A stretch of DNA of 64,000 nt from CAMCTV01 sp964420985 (GCA_964420985.1 CAYQUT010000009.1:25407-89406); one strand, 5' to 3'; shown: positions 25,793 through 35,036, counted from the first letter of the stretch. Numbers and translations: made by a program. Notes: generated by a model from the letters alone, not told the origin.

Positions 25793-26785
25793 ATGTATTA
25801 CTCCAGCTATTTACAACTCGATAAAATATTGGATGCTCAGCATCTAGAAAGCGATAAAGTCAACCAACATGCCCATGATGAAATGCTTTTCATTGTGATT
25901 CATCAAGCATATGAACTTTGGTTCAAGCAGATTTTGTTCGAAACCAAATCCATTCATCAAATATTCTCCAATACAACCATCAACGACAACGCTCCTGAAA
26001 CAGCCACCGCTGTTAGACGCATGAACCGCATTGTAGAAATTTTACGGGTCTTGGTACACCAAATTGACATTTTAGAAACCATGACTCCAATAGATTTCTT
26101 GGAGTTCAGAGATTTATTGCGTCCAGCCTCTGGCTTTCAAAGTGTGCAATTCAAAGAGTTAGAAAGTTTATTGGGTCTCAAAATGGAGCAGCGTCATGGT
26201 CAATCTTACTACACCAGTCAACTGAATGTAAAAGACTTGGAGCACATAAAGAATGTCTCATCCACCACTTCACTTCTTACTTTGATTGACGGTTGGTTGT
26301 CTCGTATGCCTTTTTTTGATGAGGTGACCATTGGCAGTGAAGGTGACTTTTGGAAAACTTATCGAAGCGTTTATGAAGGAACGCTTCGTGAAGAAGAAAA
26401 AGGAAATATGGCTCATTTTGACCAAATGTTTTTTGAAGAAAAAGAAGGTGCTAGTCTTTCTCTAAGAGCCAGACGTTCGGCGATGCTTATTAGTCTATAC
26501 CGTGATATGCCTTTGTTTCAAAATGCATATCGCATCATCAACCATTTATTGGACATTGACGAATTGATGGCCACTTGGAGATGGCGTCACATGAATATGG
26601 TTCACCGCATGATAGGCATGCGAAGTGGTACCGGCGGCAGCACGGGTAAAGGCTATTTAAGAGAAGCAGCCATGAAACATTACATTTTCAGTGGATTTGC
26701 TGAGTTGAACAGTTACATGGTCAATCGTTCATTATTGCCCGAGCTTCCTTTATCTTTGAACCAGTCTTTAGGGTTCAAAGGTTAA
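25793..26785 (+). CDS. kynA: Tryptophan 2,3-dioxygenase
   Basis: This haem enzyme opens the indole ring of tryptophan to N-formylkynurenine. The 330-residue protein has D-E-M-L-F-I-V-I-H-Q-A-Y-E-L-W-F-K-Q, D-F-L-E-F-R-D-L-L-x-P-A-S-G-F-Q-S and R-W-R-H-M-N-M-V-H-R-M-I-G, where the last His is the haem ligand, then G-T-G-G-S-T-G. Length is longer than proteobacterial TDO and close to the animal-like form. Its stop overlaps the next ATG (TAATG), so the aldehyde dehydrogenase is translationally coupled. Confidence 0.95.
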   Translation: MYYSSYLQLDKILDAQHLESDKVNQHAHDEMLFIVIHQAYELWFKQILFETKSIHQIFSNTTINDNAPETATAVRRMNRIVEILRVLVHQIDILETMTPIDFLEFRDLLRPASGFQSVQFKELESLLGLKMEQRHGQSYYTSQLNVKDLEHIKNVSSTTSLLTLIDGWLSRMPFFDEVTIGSEGDFWKTYRSVYEGTLREEEKGNMAHFDQMFFEEKEGASLSLRARRSAMLISLYRDMPLFQNAYRIINHLLDIDELMATWRWRHMNMVHRMIGMRSGTGGSTGKGYLREAAMKHYIFSGFAELNSYMVNRSLLPELPLSLNQSLGFKG

Positions 26786-28134
26786 TGCTCAGATCCATCG
26801 ATCCATATCGCCAAGTGGTTGTTGCCAAATATGACAACGACAACAGTGATCTTATTGTCCAAAAAATCAGTAAAGCCGAAAGAGCTTTTTCTAAATGGAA
26901 GGTTTTATCTGTACCCGAGAGATTGGAAGGCCTTGAAAAATTGTGTCATATTCTTTCCGAAAGGAAATCCGAATATGCTCATTTGATGGCCACTGAGATG
27001 GGCAAACCCATTGGTCAAGGCATGGTGGAGATAGAAAAATGTATCTTGCTCTGTCAGCACTACCTTGAACATGCTGATGATTACCTGGCCACTGTTCACT
27101 CAGAGTCAGAAGAAGTCATTACGCAAATAAGACGACGTCCATTTGGTGTTTGGTTAGGCATCATGCCATGGAATTTTCCCTTTTGGCAAGTGTTCCGCTA
27201 TGCTATTCCGGCTTTGATTGCTGGCAATACAATACTCTTGAAGCACAGTCAATACACCACGGGCTGTGCCCTCAAGATTCAAGAAGCCATCGATGCTGCG
27301 TGGTACCATGAAAATTTGTTTCAAGTGTTGTGCATTGCCTCCCATCAGGTAGATGAGGTACTATCTCATCCTGCTGTATGCGGTGTATCGCTTACAGGAA
27401 GTGAATCCGCAGGACGCAGTGTTGCGGCATTGGCAGGGAGAAATATCAAGATGAGCATTCTGGAGTTGGGAGGAAGCAATGCCATGATTGTCGACGAACA
27501 TGCGGATTTATTGGAGGTCATGGATGGTATTGTCCAAGGTCGATTACTGAATGCTGGTCAATCCTGTATTGCTGCCAAGAGAATCTTGGTTCATGAATCG
27601 CGTTGGCATGAAATACAACTGGCTATTTCAGAGCGCATTAAAAATATAAAATGCGGTGACCCTTTATTGGAGGATACCTTCATTGGACCTTTGGTCAATT
27701 TAGATGCTGCAGAGCATTTGGAAAAGCAATATCTTAGGGGTATTCAACAAGGAGCCGAAGTTATTCTTCCACTGCAACGAACAGGAGCAATGGTTCAACC
27801 CGGAATTGTTTTATTGAACAACACCAACAATGTACTTTGGCAGGAAGAGACTTTTGGACCTTTGGTTGTTTTCATGAAATGGAAAGATACGAGAGAATGT
27901 CTCAAGCTTCGATCACACGATCACTTTGCATTGGGCACATGCATTTACACGGCTGAACCTGAAAAATGGATTAAAAAATTGCACCACATCCAGGAACCCA
28001 TGGTTGTCTTCAACAACATCGTGAAGAGCGCGCCACACTTGCCTTTTGGAGGGATAAAAAAATCTGGTTACGGAACGGAGCTTGGGAAAGATGGTATTTT
28101 ATCTTTTACCTTTCCTCAGGTTATTGTTCTTTAG
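26785..28134 (+). CDS. Succinate-semialdehyde dehydrogenase-like aldehyde dehydrogenase
   Basis: A 449-residue NAD(P)-dependent aldehyde dehydrogenase. P-W-N-F-P at 128-132, L-T-G-S near 204, the general base E227 in L-E-L-G-G, and the nucleophile C261 in N-A-G-Q-S-C are intact; the C-terminus has P-F-G-G-I-K-K-S-G-Y-G. The short length and G-Q-S-C fit the GabD/YneI-type succinate-semialdehyde group. Coupling to kynA is unexpected: a role in an aromatic breakdown path is possible but not shown by sequence. Confidence 0.85.
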   Translation: MLRSIDPYRQVVVAKYDNDNSDLIVQKISKAERAFSKWKVLSVPERLEGLEKLCHILSERKSEYAHLMATEMGKPIGQGMVEIEKCILLCQHYLEHADDYLATVHSESEEVITQIRRRPFGVWLGIMPWNFPFWQVFRYAIPALIAGNTILLKHSQYTTGCALKIQEAIDAAWYHENLFQVLCIASHQVDEVLSHPAVCGVSLTGSESAGRSVAALAGRNIKMSILELGGSNAMIVDEHADLLEVMDGIVQGRLLNAGQSCIAAKRILVHESRWHEIQLAISERIKNIKCGDPLLEDTFIGPLVNLDAAEHLEKQYLRGIQQGAEVILPLQRTGAMVQPGIVLLNNTNNVLWQEETFGPLVVFMKWKDTRECLKLRSHDHFALGTCIYTAEPEKWIKKLHHIQEPMVVFNNIVKSAPHLPFGGIKKSGYGTELGKDGILSFTFPQVIVL

Positions 28135-28149
28135 GAAGAATATTGTCTT

Positions 28150-28542
28150 TTAATACTTCTGAACCTTCACCTCCTTGCCATTGACCCAGGTACTTTCTTT
28201 GATCAGCTTTCCCGACTCATTGTAATCAGAACAAACACCATTCTCCTTTCCCTTGGTGTAATATTGCACCGACTTGGTATTGCCATTCTCGAAATAATAC
28301 ACCCACTTTCCATCTTCCAGCATGTTCTTGTAATTGCCCTCCCATTGCATTTTTCCATTAGGGAAGTACACTTCCTCACGCATCATTTTATCCGTTTTGC
28401 TGTCAAAGAAAATGATGACATAAGGCTTTCCATTGGGGTGTTTACGCATGACCTCTCGCTTCCAAGATGGGTCAATTTGAAAAGACATTAAGGTTAAAAA
28501 ACAAATGGTGGAGAGGAGGGAGAAAGTAGCTTTTATTCGCAT
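28150..28542 (-). CDS. Exported MORN-repeat protein
   Basis: The protein is 130 residues with a signal peptide (F-S-L-L-S-T-I-C-F-L-T-L). Repeats such as F-P-N-G-K-M-Q-W-E-G-N-Y-K-N, F-E-N-G-N-T-K-S-V-Q-Y-Y-K-G and Y-N-E-S-G-K-L-I-K-E-S are the bacterial MORN_2/YwqK type. Function is unknown; such proteins are frequent at Bacteroidota cell envelopes. A TAnnTTTG element lies 17 bases upstream, inside the T-rich tail of the terminator of the preceding DUF2723 gene. It converges on the aldehyde dehydrogenase. Confidence 0.75.
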   Translation of the reverse strand: MRIKATFSLLSTICFLTLMSFQIDPSWKREVMRKHPNGKPYVIIFFDSKTDKMMREEVYFPNGKMQWEGNYKNMLEDGKWVYYFENGNTKSVQYYTKGKENGVCSDYNESGKLIKESTWVNGKEVKVQKY

Positions 28543-28559
28543 GTTCTATATTTGTTCCT

Positions 28560-28567
28560 CAAAAATA
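28560..28567 (-). promoter_or_regulatory. -7 promoter element of the MORN-repeat gene
   Basis: The minus strand reads TATTTTTG, 17 bases before the ATG; it is part of the T-rich stretch following the DUF2723 terminator stem, so the two signals overlap. Confidence 0.4.
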
Positions 28568-28598
28568 ACAAGGACCGAGCCATTTTGACTCAGTCCTT
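28561..28598 (-). terminator. Terminator after the DUF2723 gene
   Basis: On the minus strand AAGGACTGAG pairs with CTCGGTCCTT (10 base pairs, one mismatch position) around a 9-base loop, followed by TTGTTATTTTT. The stem lies 11 bases past the DUF2723 stop codon. Confidence 0.75.
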
Positions 28599-28608
28599 TT
28601 ATTATCGA

Positions 28609-31600
28609 TTAAAATTTTACAGTATCGGTTTGGGTGGGCGCTGCCTCACCAGGCACTTGCGGTTTTGTGGTATCTTGAACAGCCTTCGGTTTTTGAACTG
28701 GACGAGGTCTTCTGTCTTCTACTTCAAATCCCAACTCTTTTAACAAGCTCTCATTGTTCTTCTTCCATTCTTTGGCTTTGGCATTGTTGGGATCAACTTC
28801 TAAAATCTTCTCAATCATGCGATCATTGACTTGCATGCGCATTTGCATATCTCTCTCCAATGCATCTTGTTTCTCTTTTTCCAAAGACATGAAATAATCG
28901 ATTTCTTGCTGATTCAATTGTACCAACTTCTCAGACAACTCCAATCCTTTATCTTTCTTGCCTGCATCGAAATACAACTCTGTCAATCTCCAAAGAATCT
29001 GAGGTTGTTCAAAAGGAGCCAATTTATCGGGAATCACAGTCATGCACTTATCCAAAACCTCAGCAGCTTTGTCTTTCTTGCCTTCCTCTATCAATTGCTC
29101 TGCAAGGTGCGAGAATTGCAAACGGAGGTTGGCTGTCATTCTGCGGTTGTTTTCATCCAAATAAATATCAGCCTTGTCCATATTGCCCCATTGGAACTTG
29201 GTCATCATGTTTTCATACATGATGTCACTGTTTACCCCACCATCTACATAAGGATTTGAAGAGCGTTTGTGCAAAATGGGCGTAAAGCGATAAGCCAATC
29301 CTTCCAATTGGAAATACTGCTCCAATCCCATGTAGGTATCGCTTCCGGTAGTTACGGCAAAATAAACAGGACGATCCCAATCCATGTTGTTCAATAAGTC
29401 CAAAATCATCATCTGTGATTTGGTCAAGTATCTTCTTGGACGACCTCGCTCATCTGTGATTTGGAAAGCGATGGTTCTTACCAAACTGTCTCCAGGATTC
29501 ATCATTCCTCTGAACTTTTCAGCTTTTGTAGAATCAACGTTGATGAAGAATTTATGATTAGGGAAATAATTGACAAAACGAGATCCGAAGTCCAACATGT
29601 CTTTCTTATCATCGCTTTGAACAAACTGCATGGCTTGTTTCAAATTCATATAACCTGCCTTATCCTCGTCCGATTGAATGTAAACCACATCGCGGGTTCC
29701 CTGACGGTACTTCTGCTCATTCATACTAAAAGGAACAGGAGCACTTTCATAAGCTCTGCGTTTTTGTTGGTCAATGTACCAATCTGTATTCAGCAAGGAC
29801 ATATTGACCACACGAACATCCGTTCTGATTCCCTCCACTTCTTGCGCATACCACAAGGGGAAGGTATCATTGTCCCCATTGGTAAACACAATGGCATTGG
29901 GAGCCAAGCTTTGTAGATAGTTGATGGCCATTGCCAAACCAGTCTCACGCCCCGCGCGGTTGTGATCATCCCATCCTTCTTTGGCCATGAGATAAGGCAC
30001 TGGGATGGTCAATGCAATCACCACCATGGCTTTCATCATGGCAGACATACCAACTTTCTGCAATAACCAGGCAATTCCCATCCAAACTCCTCCAATCACC
30101 AACATGGCCATCAAAGAATAAGACAAACCATGACCAGAACCGCTAACGATTTCCAAAACATAAAACAATGCAGCAGTTCCACCCGCATAAGTAAAAATTT
30201 TGGTCAATGACTGCTGTGTCAATTGCGTTGCGAAATAATACAACGCATAAACACCCAATCCAATCCAAATGGCAAACGCATAGAATGAACCTGCATAGGC
30301 GTAATCACGCTCTCTTGGCTGTAAAGGTGTCTGATTCAAATAAATCAAGATGGCAAAACCAGTCAATGCAAACAAAAGACCAACCACAATAAAGTCTTTG
30401 TAATTCTTAACCAATTGGTAAATCAAACCAAACAAGCCCAAAATGAATGGAAGGAAATAATAGAAATTTCTGGCTTTGTTGTTTTTCTCTAGGTCTGGTA
30501 ATTTCTCTTGGTTACCCAAGCGTGCTTCGTCCACCATGGAAATCCCCGACATCCAGTTGCCATCCAAAAAATCTCCATTTCCTTGACTGTCATCCTGACG
30601 ACCTGCGAAGTTCCACATGAAGTAACGCCAGTACATGAAATTGATTTGATAATCCATCATGAAGCGATAATCCTCACCCGCAGTAGGTTTCATATCATCA
30701 TACAAGCGGTCCAAAGATCGCATCATCATGTTCAATTCTTGCTTGGATTTGGCTTGATTCAATTGAGCTTCCATTTGAGCTATCTGCTGCTCCTTTCTTC
30801 TCACCTTTTCCTCTCCAGACTCTGTATTCCAATCGTGATAATTGGACCATTTCTTATACTCTTGCACATGACTAGGTTGATTGCTGTGCATGCGGGGTAA
30901 GAAACCAGAAAACTCTTTGCGGTAATTGACTTTGGAATTTTTCTTCTCCCCTGTCTCAATGTACTCCTGAACAATGGATAATTTCTGATCTTTTTGCGCA
31001 GCAATGTATTCTTCCGCTTGGTATTTCTCACGACAAGATTGAACCAATCTTCCCTTGGCATCACGCACACTAAACGAAGGAATCCAAACCTCTCCCCCAT
31101 CGCTGTAGGGTTTCATCACATCTTCTGGAGTGTTGAAGTATTGACCAAACAATAATGGACGATCACCATATTGCTCACGATTCAAATAGCTCAACAAGGC
31201 AAACATGTTCTCTGGATTGTTCTCATCCATGGGCGTATTGGCTTGGGAACGAACCAAAATCACTGCAAAAGTTGTATAACCAATGATGGCCACAGTAATT
31301 CCCAAAACCAGGGTATGCAAGGCCAACATGTTTTTCTTTTTGAAATAACGCAGACCCAGAACAATCAAGGTTGTTATCAATAACAAATAGAAAATCACGC
31401 CGGAATTGAATCCCATTCCAAAACCATTGACAAAGAGCTTCTCCATTGCCGCAGCAGCCTTTACAAAATAGATGATGATACCAGTTTGCATCAAAGTCAA
31501 AAGACCCAATGACACCAACAAAGTGTAAACCATCCCTTTAATGGTGATGTCGTATTTTTTGAAATAGTAAACAAAGCAAATTGCAGGAATGGCCAAGAGG

Positions 31601-32175
31601 TTCAATAAGTGGACCCCGATGGACAATCCCATCAAGTAGGCAATCAAGATCACCCAACGCAATTCGTTATTGTCTTTTGATACCATGCTCTCCCATTTCA
31701 GGATGGCCCAGAATACAACGGCGGTGAACAAGGAAGACATCGCATACACCTCACCTTCCACTGCAGAAAACCAAAAAGTATCGCTGAAGGTATAAGCCAA
31801 ACCACCAATGATACCAGAGCCCAAAACGGCCCACATTTTACCTTGATCGGATTCAGCATCATGGCCAGCCAATTTCTTGGCCAAATGAGTAATGGACCAG
31901 AAGAGGAACATGATGGTGGCGCCTGAGGAAACCGCTGAAAGGAAATTGACCATAAAAGGAACCTGGGCTGGATCAACGAAAGCCGAGAAAAGACGGGCAA
32001 TCATCATAAACAAGGGAGCTCCGGGAGGGTGACCAACCTCAAGCTTGTAGGCGGAGGCAATGAACTCACCACAATCCCAAAAAGGCATCGTAGGTTCTAA
32101 AGTTAAAGTGTAAACAACGGTAGCCACCACAAACATGGCCCAACCCAAAATCACGTTCAGTTTATTGTAATTCAT
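28609..32175 (-). CDS. DUF2723 (TMEM260-like) polytopic membrane protein, putative protein O-mannosyltransferase
   Basis: The largest gene here encodes 1188 residues. The N-terminal loop L-E-P-T-M-P-F-W-D-C-G-E-F-I-A-S-A-Y and H-P-P-G-A-P-L-F are DUF2723 hallmarks; roughly a dozen membrane segments follow in two blocks separated by a hydrophilic insert rich in E, K and Q, and a C-terminal TPR-like soluble part ends in a proline-rich tail. DUF2723 is a GT-C fold related to TMEM260, which O-mannosylates proteins. Bacteroidota O-glycosylate exported proteins, so a role in that pathway is plausible inference. ATG 32175 gives the normal N-terminus. Confidence 0.85.
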   Translation of the reverse strand: MNYNKLNVILGWAMFVVATVVYTLTLEPTMPFWDCGEFIASAYKLEVGHPPGAPLFMMIARLFSAFVDPAQVPFMVNFLSAVSSGATIMFLFWSITHLAKKLAGHDAESDQGKMWAVLGSGIIGGLAYTFSDTFWFSAVEGEVYAMSSLFTAVVFWAILKWESMVSKDNNELRWVILIAYLMGLSIGVHLLNLLAIPAICFVYYFKKYDITIKGMVYTLLVSLGLLTLMQTGIIIYFVKAAAAMEKLFVNGFGMGFNSGVIFYLLLITTLIVLGLRYFKKKNMLALHTLVLGITVAIIGYTTFAVILVRSQANTPMDENNPENMFALLSYLNREQYGDRPLLFGQYFNTPEDVMKPYSDGGEVWIPSFSVRDAKGRLVQSCREKYQAEEYIAAQKDQKLSIVQEYIETGEKKNSKVNYRKEFSGFLPRMHSNQPSHVQEYKKWSNYHDWNTESGEEKVRRKEQQIAQMEAQLNQAKSKQELNMMMRSLDRLYDDMKPTAGEDYRFMMDYQINFMYWRYFMWNFAGRQDDSQGNGDFLDGNWMSGISMVDEARLGNQEKLPDLEKNNKARNFYYFLPFILGLFGLIYQLVKNYKDFIVVGLLFALTGFAILIYLNQTPLQPRERDYAYAGSFYAFAIWIGLGVYALYYFATQLTQQSLTKIFTYAGGTAALFYVLEIVSGSGHGLSYSLMAMLVIGGVWMGIAWLLQKVGMSAMMKAMVVIALTIPVPYLMAKEGWDDHNRAGRETGLAMAINYLQSLAPNAIVFTNGDNDTFPLWYAQEVEGIRTDVRVVNMSLLNTDWYIDQQKRRAYESAPVPFSMNEQKYRQGTRDVVYIQSDEDKAGYMNLKQAMQFVQSDDKKDMLDFGSRFVNYFPNHKFFINVDSTKAEKFRGMMNPGDSLVRTIAFQITDERGRPRRYLTKSQMMILDLLNNMDWDRPVYFAVTTGSDTYMGLEQYFQLEGLAYRFTPILHKRSSNPYVDGGVNSDIMYENMMTKFQWGNMDKADIYLDENNRRMTANLRLQFSHLAEQLIEEGKKDKAAEVLDKCMTVIPDKLAPFEQPQILWRLTELYFDAGKKDKGLELSEKLVQLNQQEIDYFMSLEKEKQDALERDMQMRMQVNDRMIEKILEVDPNNAKAKEWKKNNESLLKELGFEVEDRRPRPVQKPKAVQDTTKPQVPGEAAPTQTDTVKF

Positions 32176-32194
32176 AGTATAATAAGTACGTGAG

Positions 32195-32202
32195 CGAAGA
32201 TA
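32195..32202 (-). promoter_or_regulatory. Possible -7 element of the DUF2723 gene
   Basis: The minus strand reads TATCTTCG, one base off TAnnTTTG, 19 bases before the ATG. The TAnnTTCG variant also precedes the NrtR-type gene, lemA and the ene-reductase gene. Confidence 0.3.
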
Positions 32203-32323
32203 AGGGAAAAGTGTTTTTGGGAAAGAAGAAAAAAGATGCAGTAGAAACAGAAACAAAATTCACTACAAATAGAGAAGATATGTGATGAACCGGAATCCAC
32301 TTTTCTCTTTCTAACATAAACAA

Positions 32324-32340
32324 GCATAATAGCATTATGC
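32324..32340. repeat. Perfect inverted repeat upstream of higBA
   Basis: GCATAAT-AGC-ATTATGC is a perfect 7+7 dyad about 90 bases before the toxin ATG. It could be a HigA site, but a shorter palindrome TTAGCTAA at 32415-32422 directly overlaps the promoter and is equally eligible. Otherwise the 254-base gap 32176-32429 shows only AT-rich sequence. Confidence 0.4.
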
Positions 32341-32419
32341 CACCTTATATGAATGTTGCTATTGAAACTTTCTCACCTCAATTTAACAATAAAAGAATAG
32401 ATATTGTTACCTAATTAGC

Positions 32420-32427
32420 TAACTTTG
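32420..32427 (+). promoter_or_regulatory. -7 promoter element of higBA
   Basis: TAACTTTG matches TAnnTTTG exactly and ends 2 bases before the toxin ATG. If used, transcription would start at or just inside the start codon, giving a leaderless message. Confidence 0.45.
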
Positions 32428-32429
32428 TA

Positions 32430-32810
32430 ATGAGTATAGAAAACAAAATAAACCATGATTTCTACAGGGAAGTAATATATTTCGAAGAGCACTACCTCAA
32501 ATTCTTCAATCAATTAAGACCCGAGGTTAAAAAGAAATTCAATTGGACGCTACTTCTCATTTCGACTGTGAAAAGAGTACCTGAAAAATACCTGAAACAC
32601 ATTACCGGAAGTAAGGGTTTATATGAAGTGAGAGTGGAAAGTGCTTCTGATATATATAGGGTATTTTGTTTTTTTGATGAAGATAAATTGGTGATTTTGT
32701 TGAATGGTTTTCAAAAGAAATCATGGAAAATACCCAAGAACCAAATGAAAAGAGCGGAACAGTTAAAAGAACAATATTGTCATGAAAAACAACACAAAAA
32801 AGACTACTAG
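32430..32810 (+). CDS. higB: HigB-like toxin (RelE/ParE superfamily)
   Basis: The product has 126 residues. L-R-P-E-V-K-K-K-F-N-W, K-H-I-T-G-S-K-G-L-Y-E-V-R-V, Y-R-V-F-C-F-F-D-E and L-L-N-G-F-Q-K-K-S are the beta-strand landmarks of phage-derived Gp49-like HigB toxins, which cleave mRNA on the ribosome. Toxin precedes antitoxin, the HigBA order. It overlaps higA by 29 bases. No later Met offers a good start, so ATG 32430 stands despite the promoter being so close. Confidence 0.85.
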   Translation: MSIENKINHDFYREVIYFEEHYLKFFNQLRPEVKKKFNWTLLLISTVKRVPEKYLKHITGSKGLYEVRVESASDIYRVFCFFDEDKLVILLNGFQKKSWKIPKNQMKRAEQLKEQYCHEKQHKKDY

Positions 32811-33093
32811 CTTATCGGAACATCTGGACCAGCAATACGGAAAACGGGGAACCGTGATAAGAGAGCAGTTTGAGCAAGAGTTTGAAGCATTCCGACTTGG
32901 GGTAATGATTCAAGAATTGCGAAAGGAAAAAGGGCTCACTCAAGAAGCATTGGCCAACAAATGTGGGACAACAAAAACATATATATCGCGCATAGAAAAC
33001 AATGCCAGCGATATCCGCTTGTCAACCTTAGTCCGCATCATCCAAGAAGGTCTTGGAGGAAGACTTCAAATGAGGGTGAGTTCGGATTTGTGA
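32782..33093 (+). CDS. higA: HigA-like antitoxin with XRE-type helix-turn-helix
   Basis: The protein is 103 residues. I-Q-E-L-R-K-E-K-G-L-T-Q-E-A-L-A and C-G-T-T-K-T-Y-I-S-R-I-E-N form a clear Xre/Cro helix-turn-helix in the second half; the N-terminus is charged and likely wraps the toxin. It should neutralise HigB and repress the operon. It ends 18 bases before the convergent transketolase C-subunit gene. Confidence 0.88.
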   Translation: MKNNTKKTTSLSEHLDQQYGKRGTVIREQFEQEFEAFRLGVMIQELRKEKGLTQEALANKCGTTKTYISRIENNASDIRLSTLVRIIQEGLGGRLQMRVSSDL

Positions 33094-33110
33094 AGGCTAA
33101 GACCTTCCCT

Positions 33111-34061
33111 TTACATCCCCTTCATCATCTTCACACGAGCGTAAATGCTCTTGCTGTCTAGCCCGTATTTCTCCATCAATTGATCAGGGGTGGCGGATTC
33201 TCCAAAAGAATCGTTCACACCAATGAATGAAATGGGACATGGATGATGCTGCGCCAATGTCTGCGCTACTCTACTCCCCAAACCTCCAATGATGTTGTGC
33301 TCCTCTGCTGTGATGACACAATTGGTCTTCTTGGCACTGGCCACTATGGCCGCCTCATCCAGAGGTTTGATGGTGTGGATGTTGATCAAGTCAACTGATA
33401 CTCCCTCCGCTTCCAATTGCAGAGCTGCTTCAACTGCTGGCCAAACCAAATGACCTGTGGCCACAATGGTAACATCGCTCCCTGCATGAATGTGCCAGGC
33501 CTTTCCGATTTCAAACTTCTGATCAACAGGTGTGAAATTGGTCACCTTGGGTCTACCAAAACGCAAGTAAACGGGTCCATCGTATTCTGCAATGGCCATT
33601 GTTGCCGCTTTGGTTTGGTTGTAATCGCATGGATTAATCACAGTCATCCCGGGCAACATCGACATCATACCAATGTCCTCCAAGATTTGATGTGTGGCAC
33701 CATCCTCTCCCAATGTCAAACCCGCGTGTGAAGCGCAAATCTTGACATTCTTTCCACTGTAGGCTACACTCTGACGAATTTGATCATACACACGACCCGT
33801 ACTGAAATTGGCAAAAGTTCCGGTAAATGGAATCTTTCCACCAATGGTTAAACCAGCAGCTAAGCCAATCATGTTGGCTTCTGCTATACCTGTTTGAAAA
33901 AATCGCTCTGGAAATGCTTTTTGAAAAGCATCCATTTTTAAAGATCCTGTTAAGTCAGCACAAAGGGCAACTACTTGATCATTCTTTTTTCCGGCTTCCA
34001 ATAAACCTGCACCAAAACCTGAACGGGTATCATTGGCGGGGGACAATTCAAATGTTAACAT
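33111..34061 (-). CDS. Transketolase, C-terminal subunit
   Basis: This 316-residue protein corresponds to the pyrimidine-binding and C-terminal domains of transketolase: F-Q-T-G-I-A-E-A-N-M-I-G-L-A-A-G-L contains the Glu that activates thiamine diphosphate, and A-S-H-A-G-L-T-L-G-E-D-G-A-T-H-Q is the PYR-domain signature. The catalytic N-terminal half is a separate gene 9 bases upstream. Split transketolases are known in several phyla. Together they interconvert pentose and hexose phosphates in the cytoplasm. Confidence 0.93.
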   Translation of the reverse strand: MLTFELSPANDTRSGFGAGLLEAGKKNDQVVALCADLTGSLKMDAFQKAFPERFFQTGIAEANMIGLAAGLTIGGKIPFTGTFANFSTGRVYDQIRQSVAYSGKNVKICASHAGLTLGEDGATHQILEDIGMMSMLPGMTVINPCDYNQTKAATMAIAEYDGPVYLRFGRPKVTNFTPVDQKFEIGKAWHIHAGSDVTIVATGHLVWPAVEAALQLEAEGVSVDLINIHTIKPLDEAAIVASAKKTNCVITAEEHNIIGGLGSRVAQTLAQHHPCPISFIGVNDSFGESATPDQLMEKYGLDSKSIYARVKMMKGM

Positions 34062-34070
34062 ATGCGCTGA

Positions 34071-34919
34071 TTAATAATCTCCTAAAGTTTCTTCTAATTG
34101 TGATAAAGCATTGGCCAACTCCTCATTATTGGGAGCAACTCCATGCCATTTGTGCGTGCCTTCCATGAAATCTACACCTTTACCCATGGAAGTGGTCATC
34201 AAAATCATGATGGGCTTACCTTGTTGAGCGGCCTTCTGCGCCTCTTCGATGGTTGTATTCAATGCCAATAAATCATTACCATCTGTTTCCATCACCATCC
34301 AGCCGAAAGCTTCCCACTTGGCTTTGATGTTTCCCAAAGAAAGAACCTGATCAGTAGAACCATCAATCTGTTGACCGTTGCAATCAACAAAAGCAATGAC
34401 ATTATCTACCTTGTTGTGAGCGGCATACATCGCAGCTTCCCATACCTGTCCTTCTTGAATTTCTCCGTCCCCTTGAAGTACATACACCAAATGGTTGTCT
34501 CCATTGAGTTTCTTTGCACGAGCAGCGCCCAAAGCAACGGACAAACCTTGTCCCAAAGAACCGCTGGCAATTCTAATACCTGGTAAGTGTTCATGCGTGG
34601 TGGGATGACCTTGCAATCGTGTATTCAACTTTCTAAAAGTGGCCAATTCAGCCACAGGAAAATAACCACTGCGAGCCAGAACAGAATACCAAACGGGTGA
34701 AATGTGACCATTGGACAAAAAGAATAAGTCTTGGTTTTTTCCATCCATGTCAAACGACGCTGGATTGTGGTGCATTTGTTTAAAGTAAAGAGAAACAAAC
34801 AAGTCGGTGCATCCCAGACTTCCGCCAGGATGGCCACTGTTCACTGCATGCACCATGCGTACAATATCCCTTCTCACTTGAGAGGCGATGCTTTGTAATT
34901 CTGAAATTGATTTGGACAC
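34071..34919 (-). CDS. Transketolase, N-terminal subunit
   Basis: A 282-residue thiamine diphosphate-binding half of transketolase. H-P-G-G-S-L-G-C-T-D, G-S-L-G-Q-G-L-S-V-A-L-G and the diphosphate/Mg motif G-D-G-E-I-Q-E-G-Q-V-W-E-A are present, ending the motif at D-C-N-G-Q-Q. The start codon is GTG at 34919; a TAnnTTTG element lies 16 bases upstream. It is the first gene of the two-subunit operon and divergent from the TonB-domain gene. Confidence 0.93.
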   Translation of the reverse strand: MSKSISELQSIASQVRRDIVRMVHAVNSGHPGGSLGCTDLFVSLYFKQMHHNPASFDMDGKNQDLFFLSNGHISPVWYSVLARSGYFPVAELATFRKLNTRLQGHPTTHEHLPGIRIASGSLGQGLSVALGAARAKKLNGDNHLVYVLQGDGEIQEGQVWEAAMYAAHNKVDNVIAFVDCNGQQIDGSTDQVLSLGNIKAKWEAFGWMVMETDGNDLLALNTTIEEAQKAAQQGKPIMILMTTSMGKGVDFMEGTHKWHGVAPNNEELANALSQLEETLGDY

Positions 34920-34935
34920 TTTGATTGGGTTTTGG

Positions 34936-34943
34936 CAAAATTA
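34936..34943 (-). promoter_or_regulatory. -7 promoter element of the transketolase operon
   Basis: The minus strand reads TAATTTTG, 16 bases before the GTG start. Confidence 0.5.
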
Positions 34944-35010
34944 GAACAAACCCAATTGTTAAAACGAACGGTGTTCACCAATTGTGGAAAACACGCTGCA
35001 ACGATTAATC

Positions 35011-35018
35011 TATTTTTG
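35011..35018 (+). promoter_or_regulatory. -7 promoter element of the TonB-domain gene
   Basis: TATTTTTG matches TAnnTTTG, 18 bases before the ATG at 35037. Confidence 0.5.
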
Positions 35019-35036
35019 AAAACACAATTTTATCTC

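Noticed and set aside
28831..30900. Several plus-strand open frames inside the DUF2723 gene (up to about 150 residues)
   Set aside because: They lie opposite a strongly coding membrane protein gene and have no recognisable domain or start context.
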